Part shown: positions 1-9,624 of the stretch, piece after piece
How the letters are laid out: each line of letters opens with the position of its first letter
Numbering within the stretch: position 1 is the first letter of the stretch
From: Amaurobius ferox
Taxonomy: Eukaryota; Arthropoda; Arachnida; Araneae; Amaurobiidae
DNA length: 64,000 nucleotides
NCBI GenBank assembly: GCA_951213105.1
Contig: OX578150.1
Span: 26,626,107-26,690,106, forward strand
Direction of reading: 5' to 3'
Position numbers and translations under genes: made by a program
The notes under the pieces: generated by a model
What the model was told of the DNA's origin: nothing
The model's database searches: none
What the model saw: the letters and a program-made list of their open reading frames with translations, nothing else

Positions 1-5
1 ATTTC

Positions 6-485
6 TGGATAACTAACACGTTTATTCACAAGCACGGAAGAAACAGGAACAAAATACAGCAAAACAGTACCTAAATGTTCCGCCAATTTTACAAAATAAT
101 TTATACTTTTCTGAAAACATTGACATAAGTCATTTCACAAAACATCGGCGCTACTATTATCATAGTTCAATGTAACTCATATCCCGTCAACTGCTCTCCA
201 ACTGAGTGATAGCTCATTTTATAGACTCTCTGGAAATCTCTCATATCTCATAGAATATTTGTTATTTCAGAGTGTTTCTCGAATCTTCGAAAAGTCGCCA
301 AATTTGCAACCCTCCCGACCGCCATATTTATAACCCTCCTTCGATCTTTAGCATCTGGCAACCCTGGATTCACGTCTTCCGAAACGTAGATTGACGTCTT
401 AGGCCTGTACGGGTGTTTTCTCTGCCTGGTCTTCGAAAGTGAGAGGACGAAAAGAGACTTGACAGAATTTTACATGTTTGTAACA
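6..485 (-). mobile_element. Solo LTR (LTR retrotransposon), copy 1
   Basis: On the minus strand this 480-bp unit starts TGTTACAAACATG and ends GTGTTAGTTATCCA, the TG...CA boundaries of a long terminal repeat, with an AATAAA-like motif (GTGAATAAACGTG) near its 3' end. A diverged second copy lies at 929-1414. The five bases outside each end (atttc and atatc) match at four of five positions, consistent with a decayed 5-bp target duplication. No primer-binding site, polypurine tract or gag/pol coding sequence is visible beside it. The superfamily cannot be assigned from the LTR alone. Confidence 0.6.
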
Positions 486-928
486 ATATCCATCAGTTCG
501 ACGATCCATGGCAGATGCAGTATTTTGATTTAATGTCTTGTGTGAAAAAAATTGAAAAATAAATTATAAATAAACAAACAAACAAACAAAAAAACCCTTC
601 AATTTTAGTTAACGAATTGGAGTAAATTTAAGGGTTTGTTTACATTGAACTTATCAAATACTAATGTGGAAATTGCTTTACACCAAATAGGGCGTCCAGC
701 ATTATTTCAAGTTTTACAATAAAAAAATAAAAAATAAATAAATAAAAAAATAAAATAAAAATAAAAAAAAATTAACGGAAATTTATTTATAGAAAGTCAA
801 AGTTATTTCACGTTAATCAGAACAGTTTTGTATAAAATGAGCAACAATACATTGAAATGTATATATTGTTACGACGTATCCTTTGAAATCGAAGGTGTAC
901 TTTCAGAATAAAAGAAAGTCTAAATTAT
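486..928. other. A-rich spacer between the two LTRs
   Basis: There is no coding sequence here. It contains simple A-rich tracts (about 541-592 and 718-777, with AAAC, AAAT and AAATA runs). It does not look like retrotransposon interior: no primer-binding or polypurine motif abuts either LTR. I therefore read the two LTRs as separate solo copies, although a heavily deleted two-LTR element is possible. Confidence 0.4.
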
Positions 929-1414
929 TGGATAACTAACACGTTTATTCACAACCACAAGCACGGTGTAAACAGGAACAATATACAGCCAAAAGCTCGA
1001 TAACTATCTCACAATATCACTAAACAACTATCAGGTACCAGGAATAAAATTGTCCGCTAATTTCACAAAACAGCGGATACTATTTCAAAACATTGGCGTA
1101 CTTCACGATTCAATGTAGCTCGTATAACGTCGACTGCTCTTCGAGCGGTGACTCTTTTTATATACTCTCTGTAGAAATTTCCAAAAGGGCTTGTATCACG
1201 TAGAATATTTGCTATATCAAGATGCTTCTCAAACATTTGAAAAGTCGCTAAATATCGACGAATTTGGCGATAAATCGCCAAATCTGGCAACCATGAATCG
1301 ACAGTCCTGAAATGACAACCCTGGATCACGTCATAGGAATGGCTGCCTGAAAGGCATTTTTCCTTTCTGGCTCTCACATGAGCTTCCAGTGAAAACATTT
1401 TCATGTTCCTAACA
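929..1414 (-). mobile_element. Solo LTR, copy 2 (same family as 6-485)
   Basis: On the minus strand it starts TGTTAGGAACATG and ends GTGTTAGTTATCCA. The end block, the CACGTTTATTCAC region and the central part align with copy 1, but with much divergence and small indels. It contains a TCGCTAAAT/TTGGCGATAAATCGCC segment resembling the GGCGA-rich module of the HINE-A elements. An apparent 113-codon reading frame on the minus strand lies wholly inside the LTR and is most likely fortuitous. Confidence 0.6.
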
Positions 1415-2046
1415 ATATACAGTATCCACTATTTCTGTTCATATATATACAGTTAGATCATGTTAAACCACCAGCCTCAAGGTCAATAATATGCAGGTTA
1501 CAAATATGTCCTAATCTTTTACATAGTATGTAAATTCCCTCTCAATATGTCATGCATTTCAAAAGGCTGATTCTGCAGCATTTGTACGACAAACGTTTAT
1601 TTATATTTATCGTAAATGAAAATTCTATATACGAGTATATAGCAGATTTGGATATCTTAGCTCAGAGTTTACTGGCCAAAAATGTTTTCCTCGCCAGCAG
1701 CCTATAAATAGAATTGCATAATGTTTTTGTCATTTCTTACACATTGTAAAACATTGAAAAATAAAACATACAATATTGTTAAGAATATGTAAAATGTCTT
1801 CACTGTAGTCTCTTTGAGTAGGTAGGCTCTCTGAGAGAGTCTCTCTGAGAAGGGAACGGTAGTCTCTCTGAGAAAGGAAAAGAACAACTTTACAGGCAGC
1901 CATTTCCTACTACGTAAATGTAGGGTTGCCCTACATTTGTATTGTGCACAATTGTATTATGCACACTTACAGTTGTATCTATGGGACAAAACATAACGGA
2001 GCTAATTTTTGATTAAGGCGAATATTTTCAACACTAAGCAAAAAAA
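1415..2046. other. Unassigned AT-rich sequence
   Basis: No gene was recognised. A short imperfect repeat of GTCTCTCTGAGA occurs around 1805-1880 (about three units). The rest is unremarkable AT-rich sequence leading into the HINE-A copy that begins at 2047. Confidence 0.5.
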
Positions 2047-2817
2047 TCTGATGTGGGCAACACATGACTTTCCTTATATAATGCAATGAATTTACTACTT
2101 TTACAGTAAAAAAAAATAGGTTTTTCTTATAGTAGATACTTATATTCTTTCCAAGATATTGAATTTTCGACAATTAGTCATCATTTTCATTGATTTAGCG
2201 TCATTTTAATCCATTTGGCGAGAGTTTCGTTAATTTGACAACATTACAAAAAGTCGCCAAGTTGGCGACATTCCGCCAAATTCGTCGCCAAAATCTCGCT
2301 AAGCTTTACTGACAGAGAAATAAGTTATTCTTATAACAGATAAATGACTATTGGCGTTCAAATACAAAAGTATTACTCGAAGTATCTTTTCTCATGAATG
2401 GAACGAGCTAGATCCACGAGAATGATGTCACCTAATTTATCGCATGGTATTACATATGAAAAGTGAACATGTTTCTCAATAGGAAATATATTTTTTTTAT
2501 TTTATATGAATTTTTGATAATTCTTTTGAAAAATGTGAAATATCTCGAGAACGGTTCATGTTAGCGTTCTAAAATTTATGTTAATCGTTTTCTAATGAAA
2601 AATTACATAAGAAATGTCTATTTGCGTAACTTTATTAGCGGTTTTGATTTTTTGACGATTTTTTCAAAATTTTACTCGAAAATTTAGGGGGGTTCTGAAC
2701 ATTCGATTACGTTCAAAAACAATAGGCTTCCAGTGTTTAGGGATTGTGATTTTTGTACCAAATTTCGTTTGAATCGGTCCATTCGTTCGTCAGTTATCGT
2801 CTCCACAGATCCACTGA

Positions 2818-2879
<62 letters not shown>

Positions 2880-3027
2880 TACTTTCACACACACACAGAC
2901 ATCACTTCAAAAATGTTTGATTCGTGATCAGGGATGCTTGAAACGTGCTCTCCCGTCGAAAACTCGAATTCGAATTTTCGACCCCGTCACAATACTTTCC
3001 TTATACATTATGTATATAAGGAAAGTA
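2047..3027 (+). mobile_element. HINE-A copy 1: non-autonomous Helentron-like element
   Basis: This is the reference copy of the commonest repeat in the window. It starts TCTGATGTGGGCAACACATG and ACTTTCCTTATATAATG. Next comes a segment dense in TTGGCGA/TCGCCAA motifs (about 2210-2310), then blocks beginning TATCTCGAGAACGGTTCATG and ATTTAGGGGGGTTCTGAAC, a CA microsatellite (about 2816-2900), and a terminal stem-loop TACTTTCCTTATA...TATAAGGAAAGTA (2993-3027). The ACTTTCCTTATA near the left end is repeated in the terminal hairpin. Subterminal repeats, a 3' hairpin and an internal microsatellite are typical of DINE-1/Helentron-associated elements. There is no CTRR end, so Helentron-like fits better than a classical Helitron. 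It carries no protein; short frames in it are shadows. Confidence 0.7.
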
Positions 3028-3110
3028 ATATATTTCTAAACAAAATAAAACATATTTTAAGAAAATGAAACTTAACTTTTTAGTATGTTAGATTTTGCTT
3101 TCCCTTTTTT

Positions 3111-4102
3111 TAACACTTTCCAACACAGATGAAAAGTGTTTATGATTTTGGTCATTCTGTCTGTCTGTCTGTCCGTTCGTACGATAACTGCAGCAAAAAT
3201 GACTTAATTAAAGTTTTAGGTATGTTGTTGAGACGGTCTGTGGGACATATGGGAATGAAAATGAATAATATCACAAAATAATTTTGGATTGAACCCGGGT
3301 TGAAAAATTGAAATATATTGAACCCTATGGGACTTAATTTTTTAAACATTTTTTAGGCGAAGTTAAAATTCACAAATTCGAAACTTTTAGGAAATATTCA
3401 AATTATCAAGTAAAATGTATAAAAAATTTTCAGTAAAATAGGTTGGATAGTTTTTTAAACAAAAATTGCAATAATAATTACACCCATGATATATGAAGAG
3501 TTCACGTGACTCATTGCAAAATAAAATATGGCATCCATTTTTTACCCCGCTATGTAAAGATCGTGATTTTTAAAAATCGTTCACCTTTGCATTTAGTGTT
3601 GCATCCATTCTAAAACCGCTTTATTTTTTAGTTTTATCTTTGTATTTAAATTATGTGCCAACGCAATTATAATAATTTTGATTCTAACTGATTGAACTTT
3701 GATTATTGCCACAACGAAGCCTAATTTTAACGTATTCCGAAGAAAAACAAATTAAGCTACAGGTAGACCTAAACAGTAGATTGTAAGGTGAGTTATATAA
3801 GAATTGCTGAATTATTTTCACGCAAAATTATTTAGCTCTGGAGTCTGTAATATAAGTGATATGAATGAAATATCCATTGATATTGCATTGAGAAGCAGAC
3901 GATTTATATTTCGATGACGTCATTTGAATAAAATTTATTTTTTTCGATGAAGTTTTAAGTTTTCAGGTGTAATAAATTACTGTAGTACTGTGATAATTTT
4001 AAAAATATCATCGCTGAATGTCTCACATTTTAGAGATGTTTAAATAAAATGGCATTTCAATTGGAAAGTGTTTCATAATCAATGATTAAATGCATGATTG
4101 AT
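3111..4102 (-). mobile_element. HINE-C copy 1
   Basis: Read on the minus strand it begins near GATCAATCATGCAT, has a GAAACACTTTCC subterminal motif, and ends in a hairpin whose arms are AACACTTT and AAAGTGTT (3112-3140), with a TGTC microsatellite (about 3155-3173) next to it. This is the HINE-A/B layout with a different stem sequence. A full opposite-strand copy lies at 50714-51727 and a broken copy at 28141-30005. It has no coding sequence. A Helentron-like classification is inferred from architecture only. Confidence 0.55.
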
Positions 4103-4940
4103 CTTTCTTGTTTATAGTGTGATTATATTTTAAATCACAAACAATATGAGTATATTTGGTAGAATTAAACAAATTAAAATATATACCGCTTAGATAAAAT
4201 TTTATCAATATAGACCATGTGAATCTTTTTTGCTATCCTTAACTGCGAATAAATCACCTATGAACTTCATTTAAAACTAGATTAACTTATCGGCATAGAA
4301 CAGTCGTAATCTATCATTATCAGGACATTGTTTCATTATTTTTTTATTACAATTCCGAGTTCGAATTAAAAAGATGTTTCACGTGTGTCGTAATGCGATG
4401 GCGTAAAACCGAATTCTCTCCTTGAGACATAAATTCATGTTCGATGACAGACGATTTCTGAAACCGTAACTGTCATTATGATTGATCTCCTGATAAGTGT
4501 TCTAAGTGCAACCTTTTGCTTTCCGCCATTTTGCGAAGTAGTTATTTCGAAACCGGCTTGATGAAAATAAGCGGGAAAACCTACAATAAACGTGTCAATA
4601 CTGACATGAATTTATATCCTATTCATAATAAGTCAGAAATTATGCAAATTTTTCTTGACGGTGTCTAGTCACAGATTGAAACTTATTTGGTTAATGATGC
4701 TCTACAGGTTGAAATATGGATATGGATATGGCGAATTCAAATGATGGATTGTGATGGATTTTGCCTCAAATGATAATGTCCTACATTTTGCAAATGATAG
4801 AACGTTTTAACAGAAAAATATAAAGAATGGGTTATAATATGTAGATTGCGCAAGCCAAAAATTTCAGATTTTTCACCTTGCGCCGACACGACAATGTTTT
4901 TGTCAAGTCGTTTAAAGTGTTTTTGTCAAGAAGCCTCCCT
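4103..4940. other. Unassigned AT-rich sequence
   Basis: I see no open reading frame, RNA gene or recognised repeat here. Confidence 0.5.
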
Positions 4941-4944
4941 CCCC

Positions 4945-5560
4945 CTCCGGGAGACCTAGAAGGCTAAATTTTTGCACTCTTACAGTATCAACTACGGTGC
5001 AAAATCTAATGAAATTGGATTTTCGATTTAGCCCCCCCCCCCTCCTCAGGGGGCGAGGGAAAAGTGGGCTTCGAAAAGTCTTGATAGAACCTATACAGAA
5101 ACACCTCTGGCGACTTAGAAGGCCGAATTTTTGCACACTTATAGTACCTCGTCCAAATGGTTTCTCAAGTCCTCTGGATGAGTCGGACGATCTGGGGTTT
5201 CCACACTTATAGTATCGATCATTGGACAGAACTTAAAGTAGCTGTATTTTTTATTTACATTCCCTTCGGATGTTGTTTTTTCAGTTTTTTTAGACCCTAC
5301 AGAAGGCCCCTAGTGGTCTAGAAAGCTTAATATCAGTCCACTTGTAGTATTGAACATCGTACAGTACCTAACGTAGTAATCGAATTTTAGACATTCCTGA
5401 GGTGAAGATAGTGGGGTTTTTTTAATGTCTTTCCCGGCCCTAAATTAACCCCTTTGGTGACTTAAAAGCTGAATCTTTTGAACACTTATCGGATCCACCA
5501 CGAGATTGAACCCCCCACCAACGGGGACATAAAAGAATGGAACGCGACCACGGAGCTGAA
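4945..5560. repeat. Degenerate tandem repeat of unknown origin
   Basis: A block resembling GACTTAGAAGGCYGAATTTTTGCACACTTATAGTATC recurs about four times (near 4951, 5113, 5320 and 5457). Spacings are uneven, about 140-210 bp, and the copies sit beside C-rich or G-rich stretches (4936-4951, 5031-5055, 5508-5526). Copies are strongly diverged, so the array is old. It matches none of the families I recognise. Overlapping short frames on both strands (4912-5212) are by-products of the C-rich sequence. Confidence 0.5.
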
Positions 5561-6149
5561 TCTAACTGGGCCAATTTTAAATTCAGATAACAATTTTCAA
5601 CGCTAAGCACCACACATTGTTAAGCACAAAGAAGCTTATTAAAAATTGTTATTTTACGTTTTAGAGCGCTTTTCACAAAAATGCATTCCTGAGTACCTAA
5701 CATATTATCGCAGAGTTTCCATCTTGACACCATCGGAAAGATCAAAAAATTATCTTTCAAACAAACTTTGAACAGAATCCATACGATAATTAGACGAATT
5801 TCCATGAATTTTTTAAATATATATATACTTTTTGTGCGTTTTAAACCTCTTCAAATTTTATATTATTTTATATTATTTTACAGCAGCTCCTAAATATATC
5901 CTAAGCTACTCTAGAAAAAAGAAATAATTTATAAACCCATCCGTTGATTAATTATAAATTTATTTAGCCGAAGCATGGCTTAGATTTTTTGAATGAGCCT
6001 AGCCCCCATTATGGAGTGGATTCCCTTCCGGAGCTGTTTATCCCTCCTGAAGCCACGCCCACCCACGGGAAATTAACCGCGCTCAGGAATTCGCCGTGGG
6101 TTCCGTTGTAGTATTTACTATTTCATTCCTCTTTTAATTGTACCCCTTT
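5561..6149. other. Unassigned sequence upstream of the Penelope-like remnant
   Basis: AT-rich and without a recognisable gene. The last 150 bp (about 6000-6149) have a more balanced composition (CCACGCCCACCCACGGG) and could be non-coding or frame-broken Penelope-like sequence, but no domain is readable there. Confidence 0.4.
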
Positions 6150-6424
6150 TAACTCCTGATAATGATTACAAGTTCTATATCGGTAGTACTAAAAGTACTG
6201 TCAGTATCCGTTTAGCTGAACATGCTCGTGACGTGAAGAATGGTAAACTTTCTACGGCTCTTGCCCAATGTGTTGTTAATGATAACTTTCAACCCTTTTT
6301 TGAAAAAACTTTCCTTTTAATTGGTTGCAATAACCCTCGTAATATTCTTCTTCATGAATTCCTATTTATTTATATGTATCTTGGCTCCATTTGTAATTTT
6401 GATCCTGTGCAGATTTTAAGTTAA
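6150..6424 (+). pseudogene. GIY-YIG endonuclease remnant of a Penelope-like retroelement
   Basis: The frame ending at the TAA at 6422-6424 reads through YKFYIGSTKST, RLAEHARDVKNGK and LLHEFLFIYMYLG. This is the GIY-YIG fold order: the YIG tripeptide, an arginine-histidine helix (RLAEH) and a conserved glutamate (HEF). Penelope-like elements carry a GIY-YIG endonuclease at the C-terminus, where it nicks the target DNA. The first GIY triplet is degenerate and no reverse transcriptase is readable upstream, so this is a 5'-truncated C-terminal fragment. The frame is open upstream to about 6150 without a convincing start. A stand-alone GIY-YIG domain from another element type is possible. A SINE is inserted about 20 bp after the stop. 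Confidence 0.6.
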
Positions 6425-6457
6425 GCTTGGCGACTCGTTCTCAACTCTATGCGTTTT

Positions 6458-6745
6458 TGTTGTTGAGACCCAGACCGTCCGACCTACCAGAAAGGTGTAA
6501 GGTAACTGTTTGGACGGCCGGGAAGAGCTACCCAATTTAGACCAGAACCCAGTGGGGGAGGCATCCACAGGGACCGTACCCTCCTTCTCCTATCACCAAC
6601 CTCTCGGAAGGACTTACGGACCCACATGTTTAACGTGATCGTACTCCGCGTGAACACGGCGGCAGTTTTGGCAGCAGAGGGAATCGAACCCGGGTATACC
6701 CAGTGCAATTCCCGCGCGCTAACCACTGGGCTACCGCGCCCTTCG
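6458..6745 (-). mobile_element. tRNA-derived SINE, full length
   Basis: On the minus strand the 5' head is tRNA-like: an A box TAGCCCAGTGG and a B box GGTTCGATTCC, the two internal RNA polymerase III promoter elements. A ~200-bp body and an AACAACAAAAA tail follow. A perfect 14-bp target duplication ACTCTATGCGTTTT flanks it (6444-6457 and 6746-6759), proving retroposition. The AAC-type tail resembles that of the LINE fragment at 39172-39393, so mobilisation by that LINE type is plausible but not shown. Small reading frames on both strands here are not genes. Confidence 0.85.
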
Positions 6746-6759
6746 ACTCTATGCGTTTT

Positions 6760-7023
6760 GTTGTTGTTGTTACCCAGACCGTCCGACCTACCAGAAAGGT
6801 GTAAGGTAACTGTTTGGACGGCCGGGAAGTGCCACCCAATTTAGACTGGAACCCAGTGGGGGAGGCATCCACAGGGACCGTACCCTCCTTCCCCTACCAC
6901 CAACCTCTCGGAAGGACTTACGGACCCACATGTTTAACGTGTTCGTACTCCGCGTGAACACGGCGGCAGTTTTGGCAGTGGCTGGAATCGAACCCGGCCT
7001 ACCGAGTGCAACTCCAGCGCGCA
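6760..7023 (-). mobile_element. tRNA-derived SINE, second copy, 5' truncated
   Basis: Its body is nearly identical to the SINE at 6458-6745, and its tail GTAACAACAACAAAACGC abuts the duplicated target of that copy. The B-box region (GGTTCGATTCC on the minus strand) is present, but the head stops inside the A-box region (GCGCGCTGG), so the first ~20 bp of the tRNA head are missing. The two copies form a same-orientation pair. The first probably inserted into or beside the tail flank of the second. Confidence 0.8.
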
Positions 7024-7352
7024 AACTTCTACATAGTTATCTGTGACGTTTCATTTTGATGTAATATATATTTTGCTGGAATTTGGGGCACGTTTCATCT
7101 TCTCTTTTTTGTATTTGTATTTAATACTTGTTTAATCTTAAATTTCCTGTTTCTAATACAATTTAATATATTTTTGTAATCGTTTATTCTTAAATATCCT
7201 GTTTATAATACAATTTAATTATCATTATTCCGCAGTTGATTTATGCAAATTTTGTCTGCCGATTTGGTCTGTATATAAGCATGTTTGCACGATAATTTTT
7301 ATATAGCCATTGATGAAGAATATGGTGATACCCGAAATCGCTCTGGCCTTTT
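7024..7352. other. Possible Penelope-like 3' flank
   Basis: AT-rich sequence without a gene. It contains a repeated AATATCCTGTTTATAATACAATTTAATT-type block (about 7135-7220). The segment 7309-7348 (CATTGATGAAG ... CCCGAAATCGC) resembles sequence often seen 3' of Penelope-like coding regions. A link to the GIY-YIG remnant is only a suggestion. Confidence 0.3.
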
Positions 7353-8113
7353 TACTTTCCCTGCAATACATGGTAATGTATAGGGAAAGTACTGGAATCA
7401 TGCCGAAAATCGCAACTCGGGTTTTCGACGGATCTACACGTTTCGAGTCCTCTAGAATACGAAAAAACAATTTTTAGCGTGACGTCTGTGTGTGTGTCTG
7501 TGTGTCTGTCTGTCTGTGTGTCTGTCTGTCTGTGCAGATTTTGTATCCACTCTAACTGAAAACTAATGGACCGAATTTCACAAAATTTGGTAGGTAAGTT
7601 ACTTGTGAGTGAGGGTGCTGATTAGTTTTGGGTATGATTTGGGATAAAAGAACCCGCCTTTTTTTGCGAAATGGCCCGCAAAAGCTTGTATCCACTCTAA
7701 CTAAAAAACTAATGGACCGACTTTCACATAATTCGGTAGATGAGTCACTTGTGGGTTACCCTGGTGCTGATTTGACTTTGGTACGATTCGAAAAAAAATG
7801 ACCTGCCTTTTTTTGCAAAATGGCTCGCAAAAATCGTCCAAATCTAAACTAAAGAACTGGATATACTCAAATATATCCATTAAATGCTGATTTAATACGT
7901 AATTTTTAACGACGAAAAGAATAAGACCAACCCCATTACACTAGGACTAGCCGTTCTCGAGATATTTTAGTTTTTCGTACTTTCCCTACGCCACCTTTGA
8001 AAATAAGCCCGGTTCCCAAATGAGAATGAAAATTGAATTAAAAGTGAAATAAATTTAATTAAAATAAAGAGAATATAAGTCTGCAGGGAAAGTCATGTGC
8101 TGCCCACATCAGA
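7353..8113 (-). mobile_element. HINE-B copy 1 (first of a tandem trio)
   Basis: Reference copy of the second HINE family. Read on the minus strand it starts TCTGATGTGGGCAGCACATG and ACTTTCCCTGCAGACTTATA. It contains two copies of a ~150-bp block (…AATCAGCACCAG…GTGAAATTCGGTCCATTAG…), then a CA/CAGA microsatellite, and ends in a stem-loop whose arms are ACTTTCCCTATACATTACCATG and CATGTATTGCAGGGAAAGT (7353-7394). The element has no protein. It is directly followed, head to tail, by a second copy after only four T residues. Confidence 0.7.
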
Positions 8114-8117
8114 TTTT

Positions 8118-8219
8118 TACTTTCCCTGCAATACATGGTAATGTATAGGGACAGCATTGGAATCATGTCGAAAATCTCAACACGAGTTTTCGACGGATCT
8201 ACACGTTTCAAGACCTCTA
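8118..8219 (-). mobile_element. HINE-B copy 2, hairpin-side part (split copy)
   Basis: Begins with the family-B terminal hairpin and stops at ...GACCTCTA, where intact copies continue GAATACGAAAAAAC. The missing continuation resumes at 22077, so the 13.9 kb between is an insertion. The dinucleotide TA (8218-8219 and 22075-22076) is the duplicated target. Confidence 0.75.
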
Positions 8220-8828
8220 CCCAAGTAGCACGATCTGGATTTAAAACGTTGCAAACTTGTTGCTATCGTTTCCTTTTCGTTTGGTTGCAAATATTGCGAT
8301 TTAAAAATTATTTTAAAACGAATTATTTATTACGTTGCAAAATGGATTATATATTTCGTTTTTAAATCATTTTAATGTTGTTGCATTTATCTGAAAAGTT
8401 TTATCTGCATTATTCGCAACAAATTTTTCATCGAATAAATCCAAACAATCCATTTTTTTTAAAGAATAACTCCAATCAATCCATATTTTCAGAGAATTTC
8501 TCCCTATTTTCATCCGAAAACTTATCGGATGCTAAATTTTCTAATAAGTACAGCGTAAAACACATACTGTGTTGTTCGAGTTTAGTATGTTTAATGGGTT
8601 TTTTGTTTTCAAAATTTTCAATATTAAATTTGTATTTTATACATATTTTGTTATTTTTACTGAGTTTCAAATTATTAAAAATTTAAAGTATAATTTTCCA
8701 AACGATGATCAGTTTTAAAAATCAAATTAAACCATTGATATTCGTGGCTTTTAAAAGGTATATGGTTAAATATTCTTATTTCAGTTCTTTGTCATCAAAA
8801 ATTTTATGAATTCTACTAAAAATGCACT
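8220..8828. other. Left terminal region of the 13.9-kb insertion
   Basis: AT-rich. It contains several GTTGCAAA and TTCGTTT motifs (8250-8370) that echo the TTCGTTT-rich minisatellite at the right end (21520-21880). Reading frames of 60-103 codons here (for example 8375-8686) are low-complexity and match nothing I recognise, so I do not call them genes. Confidence 0.4.
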
Positions 8829-8854
8829 TAAGGAGGGAGGGGGGGGGGGGGGGG
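8829..8854 (+). repeat. Poly(G) tract
   Basis: An almost uninterrupted G run (GGAGGG followed by about 18 G). It is one of many long G or C homopolymers in the window and could form G-quadruplex structures. Confidence 0.8.
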
Positions 8855-8949
8855 TACGGATTAGGATTACCTCTTTTTTCTATTCTGACCAACACTCATA
8901 AGTATAATTACTATGAAATATATAAATGCGAAATTTTGGACTAATAAAC

Positions 8950-9480
8950 ACAATACCTAAACATAGGAGTAGCCGAAATGAGGGTCGACGGTCAAATTAT
9001 TTCGATAGTAATAAATATTTTCAGATAATGATGAATAAACGACGTTATTAAGCCAGTGTGTGGGTGTGAAGAGGGGGAGATTATCACTCCTCTTACTTTT
9101 GTACAGTATATGAAGAAAATGTTCAAAATAAATTTAATGAAGGAGAATTGTATCTGTATATCAACTTTATGTATAAATTCGATATTTCCTTTACAATTAG
9201 TTACGCTACTTTTCTCCTGCATTTTATCATGTTTATTTAATCTAAATTTGACAATCAATATCCATATTTTAGCATAGGCGTAGCCAGGATTTAAGAAAAG
9301 GGGGGGGGCGACGATCAAATGTGTTGGATTTCATTTTTCAATATGTCCGATTTGGGAGAATTAATATATTTTAAAAGTGTATTCTGACGTTAACAGGTTA
9401 AATTACGCCCCCCCCCCCCTCCCTCTCATAGGCGTAACCAGGATTTCGAAAAGAGTAATGAAAGAGACTGTACACAATCC
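8950..9480. repeat. Cluster of DNA-transposon-end-like repeats
   Basis: The motif CATAGGCGTAGCCAGGATTT followed by a G run and GCGACGATCAAAT occurs at 9274-9323. A close copy, CATAGGCGTAACCAGGATTTCG, is at 9429-9450 and a diverged one, CATAGGAGTAGCCGAAATGAG, at 8962. Such G-rich ends beginning CATAGGCGTAGCC look like termini of cut-and-paste transposons (a hAT-like family by general resemblance). No transposase or clear target duplication can be matched to them. ATAGGCGTAGACAGC at 20593 may be another end. Confidence 0.4.
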
Positions 9481-9595
9481 TTACAATTTTAATTTCATAC
9501 TCTAATCACATCTTTAACATATTTCATTAAACAAATTATCCCAATTAATATCAATGTATAGAAACAAATTTACGCTTCAATACGTTTTCATGTCA

Positions 9596-9624
9596 CCCCC
9601 CCCCCCCCCCCCCCCCCCCCCCCG
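9596..9624 (+). repeat. Poly(C) tract
   Basis: About 27 consecutive C residues, the longest homopolymer of this kind in the window. Confidence 0.9.

Noticed and set aside
486..928. Interior of a single LTR retrotransposon with LTRs 6-485 and 929-1414
   Set aside because: No primer-binding site or polypurine tract next to the LTRs and no coding relic; the LTRs are also strongly diverged from each other.
1063..1404. 113-codon minus-strand frame as a protein gene
   Set aside because: It lies entirely within an LTR. The homologous copy at 6-485 does not keep the frame.
2733..2927. Recurring open frames with THTHTHT... or CVCVCV... runs (also 2684, 30243, 32973, 35047, 38911, 48650, 57060, 57097) as a gene family
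   Set aside because: All are translations of the same microsatellite-bearing part of HINE-A on either strand. Frames differ between copies and there is no conserved start or stop.
5031..5055. Assembly gap or vector sequence at the C-rich run
   Set aside because: Flanks are continuous with the surrounding degenerate repeat; it is an ordinary homopolymer-rich stretch.
6484..7024. Genuine tRNA genes at the tRNA-like heads
   Set aside because: A and B boxes continue into a SINE body and AAC tail with target duplications; no complete cloverleaf with acceptor stem stands alone. The same applies to 60458-60545.
7309..7348. Hammerhead ribozyme of a Penelope-like element (TTGATGA...CGAAAT)
   Set aside because: The invariant C of CUGAUGA is replaced by T and I could not pair a proper stem II, so the support is too weak to annotate.
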